Below, piece after piece: positions 9,793 through 19,119 of a DNA stretch of 43,144 nt (position 1 is the first letter of the stretch; each line of letters starts with the position of its first letter). The translations under genes and the position numbers were made by a program. The stretch spans positions 1 through 43,144 of the forward strand of contig NZ_JACIFE010000014.1 in the NCBI RefSeq assembly GCF_014197255.1, written 5' to 3'. Under the pieces are notes generated by a model. The model was not told where the DNA came from. It did no database searches and saw only the letters and a program-made list of their open reading frames with translations. The DNA is from Bartonella fuyuanensis (lineage in GTDB: Bacteria > Pseudomonadota > Alphaproteobacteria > Rhizobiales > Rhizobiaceae).

Positions 9793-11105
9793 GCTTTTTT
9801 CTCTTCATTAAATTTCCCTCACCACAAGATTTTTATCCATACTTATAAGCTTTATAGGCTAGTTTTGCTTGTTTTCTATCGGCATATTTTTTATTACTAT
9901 AAAGATCTATCTTTTTCGAATAATCGATAGCATCACAAGAAAATAATTTCACATTCATTAACATTATCGTCTATTTTGATAAGCATTATTTTTTCCAGTG
10001 AAATGGACTCTAGATGTGATCAACATCCTAGCCGCTTTATAATTTTCTATAAAGTTTTTTCTTTGAGAACTAAAAAACAATTTTATCCATGCCTACTCTA
10101 TCTCATGTTTGGATGTATTCTTTTAAAAAGCTAAACTTTTTAGACTATCCCCATAACACCCATTTTTCTAATGTTTCATCCGATATCTAAACTGTTTTTC
10201 TGAGCAAACGGAAACAGATTCTTTTTAAACATAAACAATTAACTGTATCGTTATTGATCAAATATAAATTCTTATAAAAAATATTTCATTTTGTCATTTT
10301 CTCTTTCTCTACAAACTTATTTTCGTTTCAAAGATTACTCAAATCGAAGTGGAATAGAGTGGGAATGAATTGGAGAGATATTTGGTTTATTTCAAAGATT
10401 ATTTCCGATAATGCTAATACTTATAGTTTTTCGTCTGTTTATTCTTATGATCTTTGTACACATTCTTTGCATTATATCTGGAAAGGTTAGAGACAAGGGA
10501 ATGGATAGGTCATCCTTGATTCGAGGATAAGAGGGTGCGGTGATTTTCAGATTTTTTGTGCCTAATTAGTAGAAACATTGAAAGTAATTAAATAAGCATG
10601 CTCTCTATCATGCAATGTTTTCTTTTTCTACATTCATTCTTGGTCTGCTTTAGTGAAAATTGTTTGTTAAAGAGTAGGAGATAAAACAAACTTGAGGTAC
10701 ATTTCTAGGAGTTTTACTCTTGGCTAGATGAAACGGTTGCTATTGCGTAGAAAGGGGTCAAAAGTATTTTGGGTCATGGACGGGAGAAGGCAAAGCAGAA
10801 CAGGATTCTCTTTGTACAGACTTTTGAGCGCAGTGGCTGTGTTTATAGAAAAATGATTAAGGTATCTTCGCTATTGTTTTGTCATTTAGATAAAAAATTT
10901 TGATAAAAATATATTATATTTTTCCGTTGAAAAAAATTATGTGGTGGAAGAATATTTTAGATGAGAATAGAGTCCAGTTTCCCTTGTGAAAAAGCGTATG
11001 CAGGAAGGTGATTGATAGATTTTTGATCTAAGATAAATATTTTTATTTATTGAATTTTGTATACTTCAATTTTAGGCGAGTGAACAATAATTAGATATTG
11101 GAGGA
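9793..11105. other. Non-coding spacer of 1.3 kb, probably decayed
   Basis: This region lies upstream of rsmI and downstream of the ETF-ubiquinone oxidoreductase gene. No intact gene is present. One plus-strand stretch is open for 50 codons (10751-10900) without a start or recognisable motif, which suggests a relic. The promoter of the rsmI operon should be near 9800-9900, but I cannot place it. Confidence 0.5.
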
Positions 11106-12767
11106 TTACATATTGGGATAAAAAGGGCCCTCATTGCCTTGTGGACAGGTCCAGGTGATATTTTGGTTGGGATCTTTAATATCGCACGTTTTACAATGTA
11201 TGCAATTTGAAGCGTTGATAATATAAGTCAGATGATTATCATGATTAAGCCATTCGTAGACAGCGGCTGGGCAATAGCGTGTAGAAGGTCCTCCATAGAT
11301 TGCATATTCAGAGTCTTTTTGTTTTTTTAATGAGGCTACTTTTAAATGGCAAGGTTGATTTTCTTCATGGTTTGTATTGGAAAGGGTAACACTTGAAAGG
11401 CGATCAAAAGTTACAACGCCATCTGGTTTTGGGTAAACAATGGGTTGAAATTTTTCTGCTGGTTCAAGACATGCATAATCTTCCTTTCCGTGGGAGAGTG
11501 TTTTAAATAAGGAGAATCCAAACAGCTGTTGCCACCACATATCAAAACCGGCAAGTTTAATTCCATATTTTGTTCCATATTTTGCCCAGAGCGGTTTGGC
11601 ATTTCGTACTTTGTAAAGATCTTTACCAATGAGCCCTTTTCGCCATTGTTCTTCTATTTCTTTGACCTCATCGTGAGCACGTCCTTGTGCAAGAGCGGTA
11701 GCGATTTTATCGGCAGCTAATATACCAGATAAGATAGCATTGTGTGATCCTTTGATACGAGGAACATTGACAAAGCCAGCAGAGCAGCCAATAAGCGCTC
11801 CACCAGGAAAGGTGAGTTTTGGCACAGATTGCCAACCTCCTTCGCTGATAATACGTGCACCATAGGAAAGACGTTTTGCACCCTTGAAAATTTCATAGAG
11901 TTTTGGATGTGTTTTAAACCGTTGGAATTCTTCAAAAGGAGAAAGATAAGGATTTTTGTAATCTAAGTGCACTACAAAACCGACAGAAATGACATTGTTT
12001 TCTTGATGATAAAGAAAGCCACCACCACCGGTATTATTGTCTAAGGGCCAACCGATGAAATGTTGCACTAAACCGCGTTGGTGTTTGTGAGAATCAATTT
12101 TCCAGAGTTCTTTGAGACCAAGACCAAATTTTTGTGGTTCACGATTTTTGCTAAGGTTGAAATCTTGTATTAGTTGTTTTGCAATTGAGCCGCGTGCTCC
12201 TTCCGCAATCAGAGTATATTTTGCTAATAAAGCCATACCAGGTATGTAATTTTTTCCAGGAGTTCCATCTTTGTTAAGCCCCATATCACCGGTGAGAACA
12301 CCAATGATAGCTCCATTATTGTTTTGAATGGTCTCTGTTACGGCAAAGCCAGGATAGATTTCAATACCCAATGCTTCAGCTTTTTTGCTTAGCCAACGGC
12401 AGACACTCCCAAGTGAAACGATATAACACCCATCATTTGATAAGATTTTTGGCTGCAAGATACCGGGTAAGATTGTCGCTTTTTGGGGCTTTAGAAAAAA
12501 AAACTGATCACGGGTAACAGGGGTTGTGAAGGGATGGTCGTTGTCATTTCTCCATTCTGGTAAGAGTGTATCGATACCAATAGGGTCAATAACTGCACCA
12601 GAAAGAATATGTGCACCAACTTCAGTACCTTTTTCAACGACTGTGACGGAAAGTTCAGGGTTAATTTGTTTCAAACGAATTGCAGCAGAAAGCCCTGCTG
12701 GTCCTGCTCCGACAATGACGATGTCAAACTCCATACTTTCATATTGGCCATTCAGAGGTACTTTCAT
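11106..12767 (-). CDS. Electron transfer flavoprotein-ubiquinone oxidoreductase
   Basis: The 553-residue enzyme passes electrons from reduced electron transfer flavoprotein to ubiquinone at the inner membrane. The FAD-binding motif VGAGPAGLSAAIRL is at residues 19-32. The middle of the protein has the ETF-QO substrate domain with GGGFLYHQEN and GCSAGFVNVPRIKGSHNA, which anchor the flavin and the quinone site. The C-terminal cluster-binding domain has C522, C525, C528 and C541 for the [4Fe-4S] cluster. The ATG is only 3 bases after the etfA stop, so etfB-etfA and this gene form one operon with both electron donor subunits and the membrane acceptor. Length is typical. Confidence 0.96.
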   Translation of the reverse strand: MKVPLNGQYESMEFDIVIVGAGPAGLSAAIRLKQINPELSVTVVEKGTEVGAHILSGAVIDPIGIDTLLPEWRNDNDHPFTTPVTRDQFFFLKPQKATILPGILQPKILSNDGCYIVSLGSVCRWLSKKAEALGIEIYPGFAVTETIQNNNGAIIGVLTGDMGLNKDGTPGKNYIPGMALLAKYTLIAEGARGSIAKQLIQDFNLSKNREPQKFGLGLKELWKIDSHKHQRGLVQHFIGWPLDNNTGGGGFLYHQENNVISVGFVVHLDYKNPYLSPFEEFQRFKTHPKLYEIFKGAKRLSYGARIISEGGWQSVPKLTFPGGALIGCSAGFVNVPRIKGSHNAILSGILAADKIATALAQGRAHDEVKEIEEQWRKGLIGKDLYKVRNAKPLWAKYGTKYGIKLAGFDMWWQQLFGFSLFKTLSHGKEDYACLEPAEKFQPIVYPKPDGVVTFDRLSSVTLSNTNHEENQPCHLKVASLKKQKDSEYAIYGGPSTRYCPAAVYEWLNHDNHLTYIINASNCIHCKTCDIKDPNQNITWTCPQGNEGPFYPNM

Positions 12768-12770
12768 GGC

Positions 12771-13691
12771 TTATAAAGCTTTCTCCAATTCTGGAATGAT
12801 TTGGTGGAGATCACCTACAAGGGTGTAATCGGCAATTTGCATGATAGGGGCTTCTTCATCTTTATTAATAGCAACAATAATTTGTGCATCCATTATACCG
12901 GCTAAATGCTGGATCGCTCCCGAAATGCCAACGGCGATATAGAGTTGAGGTGCAACAACTTTGCCTGTTTGTCCAATTTGCCAATCATTAGGCGCATAGC
13001 CTGCGTCAACTGCTGCGCGACTAGCACCTAAAGCAGCATTTAATTTATTTGCAAGGGGAAGAAGAAGTGCCATAAATTGCTCTTGAGAACCAAGACCACG
13101 CCCACCTGATATAATAACACGTGCTGAGGTAAGATCAGGACAATTACTTTTATTGGTTTCTGCTTTTACGAAAGAAGAAAGATTTGGATTGGGAGCTGGT
13201 GGTATTGTTTTAATGGGGACTGAGTTATGTTGAAAGGGTGTTGGGGTGAAAGAAGCCGTGCGAACTGTTATAATTTTTTTTTGTTCATTGGTGCGTACAG
13301 TTTCAAGTGCATTGCCTGCATAAATTGGTCGTTTGAAAGTATTGGTTGAAAGAACGGCGGTAATATCTGAAATTTGCATAAGATCAAGAAGAGCTGCTAC
13401 GCGCGGCATTACATTTTTTCCAGTGCTGTTGGATGCAGCTATGATTACATCATAATCATTTGCTAACTTAATAATTGTGTCTGCGATAGGTTCGGCGAGT
13501 TGATGTGCTAAATAGTCTGCTTCGGCAATAAGAATTTGCCGCACACCATTCAGTTTAGCACTTTTTTCCGCTATCGTTTGAATTTTTTCTCCGCAAACCA
13601 AAATATCGATATCATCATTGAGTGCGCGCGCAACGGTGAGTGTTCTTGCGGTTTCTTCTGTATTATGATCGGCCAATAAAAGAATTGCCAT
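12771..13691 (-). CDS. etfA: Electron transfer flavoprotein alpha subunit
   Basis: The 306-residue alpha subunit (FixB/EtfA family) binds FAD in its C-terminal domain. The signature there is complete: [20 protein letters not shown] near residues 195-215, then [14 protein letters not shown] and the segment [22 protein letters not shown]. The N-terminal alpha/beta domain pairs with EtfB. The heterodimer collects electrons from acyl-CoA and related dehydrogenases and hands them to the ubiquinone oxidoreductase encoded just downstream. It is 51 bases behind etfB and 3 bases before the oxidoreductase gene. No defects are seen. Confidence 0.96.
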   Translation of the reverse strand: MAILLLADHNTEETARTLTVARALNDDIDILVCGEKIQTIAEKSAKLNGVRQILIAEADYLAHQLAEPIADTIIKLANDYDVIIAASNSTGKNVMPRVAALLDLMQISDITAVLSTNTFKRPIYAGNALETVRTNEQKKIITVRTASFTPTPFQHNSVPIKTIPPAPNPNLSSFVKAETNKSNCPDLTSARVIISGGRGLGSQEQFMALLLPLANKLNAALGASRAAVDAGYAPNDWQIGQTGKVVAPQLYIAVGISGAIQHLAGIMDAQIIVAINKDEEAPIMQIADYTLVGDLHQIIPELEKAL

Positions 13692-13742
13692 AAGTTTTTG
13701 CCTTTTTATATGAGTGTTTCTTTTACACTAGTGGTGAGAATA

Positions 13743-14489
13743 TTAAATACAATTTCTTTGTTTTAGTGCACTGACCAGTTCTACTACATTTGCCACTTTA
13801 ATACCGGGCTGACGCGGTTTTGGCTCTTCAATACTTAAAATTGTTAAGCGTGCTTTCGTATCAATGCTAAGATCAGCAAGAGCTTTTTGTTCAATAGTTT
13901 TCTTTTTGGCTTTCATGATATTGGGTAGAGTGGTATAGCGCGGTTCATTTAGCCGTAGATCGGCAGTCATAACTATGGGTAGGGGAAGACAAAGGGTTTG
14001 GGTACCATTATCAACTTCACGGGTAACTGTCGCATGCCCATTTTCTATATTAAGATGGGAGGCAAAAGTTGCTTGGCCCCAACCGAGAAGAGCAGCGAGC
14101 ATTTGTCCTGTTTGGTTGTTATCATCGTCAATTGCTTGTTTTCCTAAAAAGACCATATCGGGTTTTTCTTCATCAACAATGGCTTTGAGAACCTTAGCAA
14201 TTGCTAAGGGTTCAAGTGTTTGATCTGTTGTGACAAGGAGTGCACGATCAGCCCCCATTGCAAGTCCTGTTCGTAGAGTTTCTTGGGTTGCTTCTGGGCC
14301 AATTGAAACAAGAACAATTTCTGAAATTTTACCGGATTCTTTTTGGCGAATTGCTTCCTCTATGGCTATCTCATCAAAAGGATTCATAGACATTTTTACA
14401 TGAGACAGATCAACGCCTGTACCATCAGGTTTAACGCGGATCTTGATATTATAATCAACAACACGTTTAACAGCGACAATTATCTTCAT
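13743..14489 (-). CDS. etfB: Electron transfer flavoprotein beta subunit
   Basis: The 248-residue beta subunit (FixA/EtfB family) begins [19 protein letters not shown] and has the typical [16 protein letters not shown] segment near residues 34-49. The AMP-binding and dehydrogenase-recognition region reads [25 protein letters not shown] near 115-139. It is the first gene of the etfB-etfA-oxidoreductase operon. The start ATG lies after GAGGATCATC, an acceptable ribosome binding site. The promoter should lie in the divergent spacer to the right. Confidence 0.96.
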   Translation of the reverse strand: MKIIVAVKRVVDYNIKIRVKPDGTGVDLSHVKMSMNPFDEIAIEEAIRQKESGKISEIVLVSIGPEATQETLRTGLAMGADRALLVTTDQTLEPLAIAKVLKAIVDEEKPDMVFLGKQAIDDDNNQTGQMLAALLGWGQATFASHLNIENGHATVTREVDNGTQTLCLPLPIVMTADLRLNEPRYTTLPNIMKAKKKTIEQKALADLSIDTKARLTILSIEEPKPRQPGIKVANVVELVSALKQRNCI

Positions 14490-15006
14490 GATGATCCTCT
14501 TTTATTTGTATGATTATAAGTTTACAGCAATAATCATAAGAAACCAAATTGTTGAGAATGAAGTCCCATTGATAACTTGTATTCTCTTTACATATAAGCT
14601 TTTTTTACGTTTATTGCATTTTCTTGGTGTTATTTTCAATCTTCATATCTTTTGTATTTTTACAATTGCCTTATTTGCTTGAATAAAAAGTAAAAAAATC
14701 AATATGTCTTATGAGAATATTCTTTTTTAGTTTCATATATTTTGTTTATGATGGTGCAATAGGTACTTTATGCAATGAAAAATAAAAAATAGGGGAATGA
14801 TTTTGCTCTTCAAATTTTGTGCACAGAAAAATTTTGTGCACAGAAAAATTAAAGATCTTTCTTAAATATTCGGGATAATAGAGTAAGAAAAATATTTCTG
14901 GAAAGAAAATTTTGCGATTTTTTAAAACTATATTTACTAAAATAGATCATACTTCCTAATCATTTGCGCGATTCTTTATTAGAAGATTAATGAGGGGTAG
15001 ACATTT
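14490..15006. other. Divergent promoter region etfB / hypothetical
   Basis: This 517-base AT-rich spacer separates etfB (minus) from the hypothetical gene at 15007 (plus). It must contain the promoters for both. Its only clear feature is a tandem 17-bp repeat described separately. A short open frame at 14488-14682 is hydrophobic but has no ribosome binding site or relatives I know, so I do not call it. Confidence 0.5.
14812..14845. repeat. Tandem 17-bp repeat with TGTGCACA palindromes
   Basis: Two exact 17-bp copies (AAATTTTGTGCACAGAA) lie head to tail. Each carries the 8-bp palindrome TGTGCACA. The spacing places the palindromes on nearly opposite faces of the helix. They lie about 160 bases upstream of the gene at 15007 and 320 upstream of etfB. 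They could be a paired operator or a recent slippage duplication. Confidence 0.7.
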
Positions 15007-15753
15007 GTGAATACGAAAGGTCATACGATCGACCGGGCAACCAATCAAATTAGGAATGATAAATTCTCTTCTGTTGAGCAGAAAGAGAGAGTGGATACGT
15101 CTGTGGAAGCAACAATGGCGGATATTGCTCAAAAATTACGCACTGTTTATGCACAAATGCAAATGAAGATCCCCCCCCGTCCTTTGATACGGCAAAGTTT
15201 GGTAGAAGAGCATTTTAAATCTTACTTAGATGATATTAGTCGAGCCATTTTAGCTGAATATTATATACGTCGTCAAAGGGAAAAAAAGCTTTTCCAGTCT
15301 TTAGAGCAGATTAAAACAATTGTTCAAAGTTTGCATAGTGAAAAAAAAAATTCAGAAGAGGTCGTAGTAACACGACGTATGTCGCGTTCAAAATTTCCTG
15401 ATTCTGTTGTACAAAAACTTGCCCATATGGAATGTGAGGAAAATCAAGAACGCTTATCACTTCAAAAGGTACAAGATTTTTCGAGATCAAACGGTATAAT
15501 TCCACTCCAAACGAATGTTGAAAATGTGTTGCAGAAAAAAAATAAAAGCTCTTTGCCAAGTGATGTTATGAATCCTCCTTGTAAAAAAAAGACTGAGGAA
15601 GTAGGGGAGTATGCTGTGATAGAAGAAAAGGAAATGGATGTGCAATCATCTAATCATAGCATTGAGAATAATTTTTCTTCTTTAAAGGTGCGGTCTCGCG
15701 AGAGTAGCTCGTTTTTAGCTTATTGGGTAAAAAAAGTGTTCTTTGTTTTTTAA
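15007..15753 (+). CDS. Unknown protein, C-terminal membrane segment frameshifted
   Basis: The 248-residue product is not a family I recognise. It starts with GTG, preceded by GAGGGG. It is hydrophilic, rich in Lys, Glu, Ser and Gln. A likely helical region at about residues 35-120 includes paired basic residues (YIRRQREKK), followed by a low-complexity region to residue 235. It ends SSFLAYWVKKVFFVF at a stop right after a run of six T (15745-15750). Moving to the -1 frame at this run continues LIIAFIVAITLCL before a stop, which would complete a C-terminal transmembrane helix. So the native protein was probably tail-anchored and one T has been lost, or the run is misread. The TauE-type gene follows about 235 bases later. 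Confidence 0.6.
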   Translation: MNTKGHTIDRATNQIRNDKFSSVEQKERVDTSVEATMADIAQKLRTVYAQMQMKIPPRPLIRQSLVEEHFKSYLDDISRAILAEYYIRRQREKKLFQSLEQIKTIVQSLHSEKKNSEEVVVTRRMSRSKFPDSVVQKLAHMECEENQERLSLQKVQDFSRSNGIIPLQTNVENVLQKKNKSSLPSDVMNPPCKKKTEEVGEYAVIEEKEMDVQSSNHSIENNFSSLKVRSRESSSFLAYWVKKVFFVF

Positions 15754-15988
15754 TCATTGCATTTATAGTAGCGATAACATTATGTCTTTGATAGCTTTTT
15801 AAAGGAGATTGCTTTTTTTAGTTTTTATGATGTTGATGTGAAATGTAATGTGCATTCATGATTGTAGAAAGCTATAGAGCAGCTAGAATTATCCTTTTAT
15901 ACGCAACAGAGATTATTGGAAAAGAGGATAATTGGAGAAAGACTCTCTAATTGTTAAAAAGCTTTAAATTATCTTGAAAGTGCTATAA

Positions 15989-16909
15989 GTGAGTATTTAT
16001 TTACCAATTGCTGAAATGTCACTCAATATGCTGATCTTGATTGGTATGGGAGTTGTTGCTGGTTTTTTTTCAGGACTTTTTGGAATTGGTGGTGGTTTTC
16101 TTATCACGCCTTTATTGATCTTTTATAATATTCCTCCTGCTATTGCTGTAGGAACAGGTGCTAACCAAATGATTGCATCCTCTGTCACAGGGGCGATTAC
16201 ACATTTTAGAAGGCGTACGCTCGATATCAAACTTGGTATCCTTTTGGCAATTGGAGGAGGGATTGGTTCTTTAATCGGAATTCAGATTTTTTCTGTTTTG
16301 AAAAAATTAGGTCAATTAGATTTAATGGTTTCGCTTCTTTATGTTATTCTTCTTGGAAGTGTAGGAAGCTTGATGATTATTGAAAGTTGGTCTGATATGA
16401 TGCGCAAACGTAAGGCAGAAAAAGCCAATATTCGGCTTGCTGGTCGACATAATTGGATTCATCGATTACCGTTAAAAATGCGTTTTCGGACATCTATGAT
16501 ATATGTCAGCATTATTCCAGTTTTAGGGATTGGTTTTATTGTAGGGTTGTTGTCTTCTGTTATGGGAATTGGTGGGGGATTCTTTATGATACCGGCATTG
16601 ATCTACCTGCTGCGTGTTCCAACCAGTGTGGTGATTGGGACATCCCTTTTTCAGATTACATTTGTATCTTCTTTCACGACAGTTTTGCAAAGTATGACTA
16701 ATCAGTCCGTTGATATTGTCTTGGCTTTTTTGTTAATGCTTGGAGGAAGTATTGGCGCGCAATATGGAACACGGGCTGGACGGAAGTTAAAGGCTGAACA
16801 GTTGCGGATGGCACTTGCATTTTTGGTGTGGATTGTGTGTTTGCGTCTTGCTTTTCAATTATTTATACGCCCCGATAATCTTTTTTCTCTGGATATTCTT
16901 ATGAGATAA
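15989..16909 (+). CDS. TauE/SafE family (TSUP) permease
   Basis: This 306-residue polytopic protein has two homologous halves, each opening with the family signature: FGIGGGFLITP (about residues 31-41) and MGIGGGFFMIP (192-202). About eight transmembrane segments are visible. A hydrophilic loop of about 35 residues (136-170, rich in Arg and Lys) separates the halves. The family moves sulfite, sulfonates or other sulfur-containing anions and organic acids; the substrate here is unknown. The start is GTG at 15989. The gene is followed after 2 bases by the TIGR02186 gene, a pairing that recurs in alphaproteobacteria, so the two probably act together. Confidence 0.92.
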   Translation: MSIYLPIAEMSLNMLILIGMGVVAGFFSGLFGIGGGFLITPLLIFYNIPPAIAVGTGANQMIASSVTGAITHFRRRTLDIKLGILLAIGGGIGSLIGIQIFSVLKKLGQLDLMVSLLYVILLGSVGSLMIIESWSDMMRKRKAEKANIRLAGRHNWIHRLPLKMRFRTSMIYVSIIPVLGIGFIVGLLSSVMGIGGGFFMIPALIYLLRVPTSVVIGTSLFQITFVSSFTTVLQSMTNQSVDIVLAFLLMLGGSIGAQYGTRAGRKLKAEQLRMALAFLVWIVCLRLAFQLFIRPDNLFSLDILMR

Positions 16910-16911
16910 AA

Positions 16912-17721
16912 ATGGGTAGATTATTTCCTTTATATATCATTACAGGTTGCTTTTGTTTTGTTTCCTTTTCCACATGGTCACATGTTGGGACGACAGCTAC
17001 CTTCATTGATCAAGTTGATCATGAAACTATCCAAATTATTGTAACAACGAATATGATTACTGTGGATGCAAATTTTGCTGGTCGTGATCTTTATATTGCT
17101 GGTGTTTTGGAAAATATTGACCCGTTATATTCTCGACAGAACCGTTATGATGTTATTGTAAGCTTGGAGGGACAAGACCGGACAATGGTGATGCGGGAAA
17201 AAAAACGTAACGCTGGTGTATGGGTTAATACAGATTCCCTTGTTTTTAAAAAGGTTCCTTTTTTTTACTCTATGATCACAACACGTGAAATTGACGATAT
17301 TACGAGCATTGAAGATTATAAACGCTTGGGGTTAGGGTTACTCTATTTACCATTGCAGACTGATGAACAAGATCAGAAAAAAATACAAATCTTTCGCGAT
17401 GAACTTATAAAACTGCAAAAAGCTAAAAATCTTTATTATGAGGAAGTCGGTGGTGTTCGTTTTGGTTCTGATACACTTTTCACAGCACATTTTCGTTTGC
17501 CGGCAAATATTCCTGTTGGACATTATAAGGTCCATGCTTATCTTTTTCGTGATAGCCAGTTTATTGATAGCGCTACAACGACTCTTGAAATTGTTAAAGC
17601 ACATATCGCTTATACAATTTTTTATGCAGCACATAAGTATCGTTTCTTATATGGTATTGTTGCGGTGATTATTGCTGTGACGACAGGGTTTTTATGTCGT
17701 TTGATGTTTCGAAAAGATTAG
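16912..17721 (+). CDS. TIGR02186 family membrane protein (Alph_Pro_TM)
   Basis: The 269-residue protein has an N-terminal hydrophobic signal or anchor (residues 3-23), a periplasmic beta-rich domain (about 25-240) and a single C-terminal transmembrane helix (about 243-264) followed by a short basic tail (RLMFRKD). The layout and phrases such as TVDANFAGRDLYIAGVLEN and IPVGHYKVHAYLFRD fit TIGR02186/Alph_Pro_TM, a family of unknown function limited mainly to alphaproteobacteria. The ATG begins 2 bases after the stop of the TauE/SafE gene, so they are co-transcribed and probably translationally coupled. A role as accessory or periplasmic partner of that permease is an inference from this context. 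Confidence 0.88.
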   Translation: MGRLFPLYIITGCFCFVSFSTWSHVGTTATFIDQVDHETIQIIVTTNMITVDANFAGRDLYIAGVLENIDPLYSRQNRYDVIVSLEGQDRTMVMREKKRNAGVWVNTDSLVFKKVPFFYSMITTREIDDITSIEDYKRLGLGLLYLPLQTDEQDQKKIQIFRDELIKLQKAKNLYYEEVGGVRFGSDTLFTAHFRLPANIPVGHYKVHAYLFRDSQFIDSATTTLEIVKAHIAYTIFYAAHKYRFLYGIVAVIIAVTTGFLCRLMFRKD

Positions 17722-17754
17722 CGCAGGGGAAATGTTAAGACTTTTATTTTTTAT

Positions 17755-18005
17755 GGAAAATGCGTAAGATAAAAAAATAGGCACAACAATAAGAGCTCCT
17801 ATCATGGTTATGTGAAAGAGTTTGTGAATGTTATAAATCCTGTTTTCCATAGAGATTGAAGAAAAATTATTATTTTATGGATAATTTTTCAAGGAGTCCA
17901 TCCAAAAAAATTCATTACAATGCCAATGAAGAATGAAAGGATGAGCAATTTTAAGCTAACACGACTTAATGTTCCTCCAAGAAACGCATGAAAGGAAACT
18001 GTCAA
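17755..18005 (-). pseudogene. Decayed DUF6460 small membrane protein gene
   Basis: On the minus strand, from a TTG at 18005, 38 codons read LTVSFHAFLGGTLSRVSLKL then a hydrophobic run ending in NFFGWTP and a stop (17889-17891). Beyond it another frame contains LWKTGF-like sequence, and finally HITMIGALIVVPIFLSYAF (about 17757-17815). This order (RFLGGS..., first membrane helix, LWDMGF, second membrane helix) is what I remember for DUF6460 proteins of Rhizobiales. A stop and at least one frameshift show that the gene is dead. It converges on the TIGR02186 gene. Confidence 0.5.
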
Positions 18006-18015
18006 TTTTCTCTTG

Positions 18016-19119
18016 CGGTTTATTTTAATATACTTTCAAATATCTCGTTTTTTCATTGTATCATCATAGTACAGTTATATCTTTATCATAAAGAAGGAAC
18101 GTTTTTTTATTTTTTCTTACTTTTTTGAGTTTACCACCTCAGTATTTATGTAATATCAGTACAATTTTTTTGAAATACATTCGTATTTTATTGTATTTTT
18201 TGCACTATTTTATGGAATTTCTTTTCTTAAATGAAGTGATATCCTGTCGTTTCTAAGAATTTATAGAGAATTTTTTATAATGTTTCGATATTTCACATTA
18301 GGGTGAGGGATTTCGTACGTTGAAGTCTTTGTAACGACCTTATTATTATCGTATATAAAAATAATATTTCAAGAAAGTTTATTAAAAAAACTACTTATTC
18401 TGATAGTGGTGTTTTTGTATAGGTATTATATTTGGGTATTTCAACCTTAGTGCATTGAAAAGATATTTTTGCTGAAAAAATGCAAGCAATGAATTGGATG
18501 TTTTAAAGGAGCAAAGGCATTTAAAATACAATGTTAAAACAAGTTTTATTATGTACGAGAGCTTGAGAGGATATATCAGAGATTTGTGGTGCCCATATTT
18601 CTTTTGTTTTGAAAATACAATAAAATTAGAGATCGTTATTTGACGGGGAATTATGGAGAAAATTAAATTCCTTTTGCAGAAAGGGGGAGATGGTTGATGT
18701 TGGAAAATGGACGATTTTTTTGTTTTATTGAAATATCAAATTGTTATTAGAGCTTTTTTGTTATGAAGTTGATTAAAATAACCGATGGTAATGCTTTGTG
18801 GCATAAGAAATACTAGAAGAGACAAGCTTTCTCAATGAGAGAGAAGAAGTCTTTGTTTTATAGTTTCAACGGTAGAGGTTATGATAGCATGAATAGGTTC
18901 TGTAATGAGTGACCGTTCGTTTATATTAAAATGTTTTCCATTGCATGTTTTTGTTTGGTTCGGCTTCTAAATATGGATAGGGGGGATGATTGGTAAGTGC
19001 TGTTGTTTGAAAGTTTTAACACTTTATTTTTAGGCACTTGTGGTTTTTATAATCTTATTATTCTGCACGTTTTTATTGCGTGGAGGAATTTATACAAGAA
19101 ACGTTAAAAGAGACAGTCT
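18016..19119. other. Non-coding spacer of 1.1 kb
   Basis: The region is AT-rich with frequent stops in all frames. I recognise no gene, RNA or repeat. The last 100 bases should include the former promoter of the pseudogene that starts at 19120. Confidence 0.5.

Noticed and set aside
10751-10900. Open plus-strand stretch of 50 codons in the 1.3-kb spacer
   Set aside because: It has no start codon, no ribosome binding site and no motif I recognise, so chance or an unidentifiable relic cannot be told apart.
14488-14682. Hydrophobic 64-residue open frame divergent to etfB
   Set aside because: It overlaps the etfB start, has no ribosome binding site, and its hydrophobicity follows from T-rich sequence.
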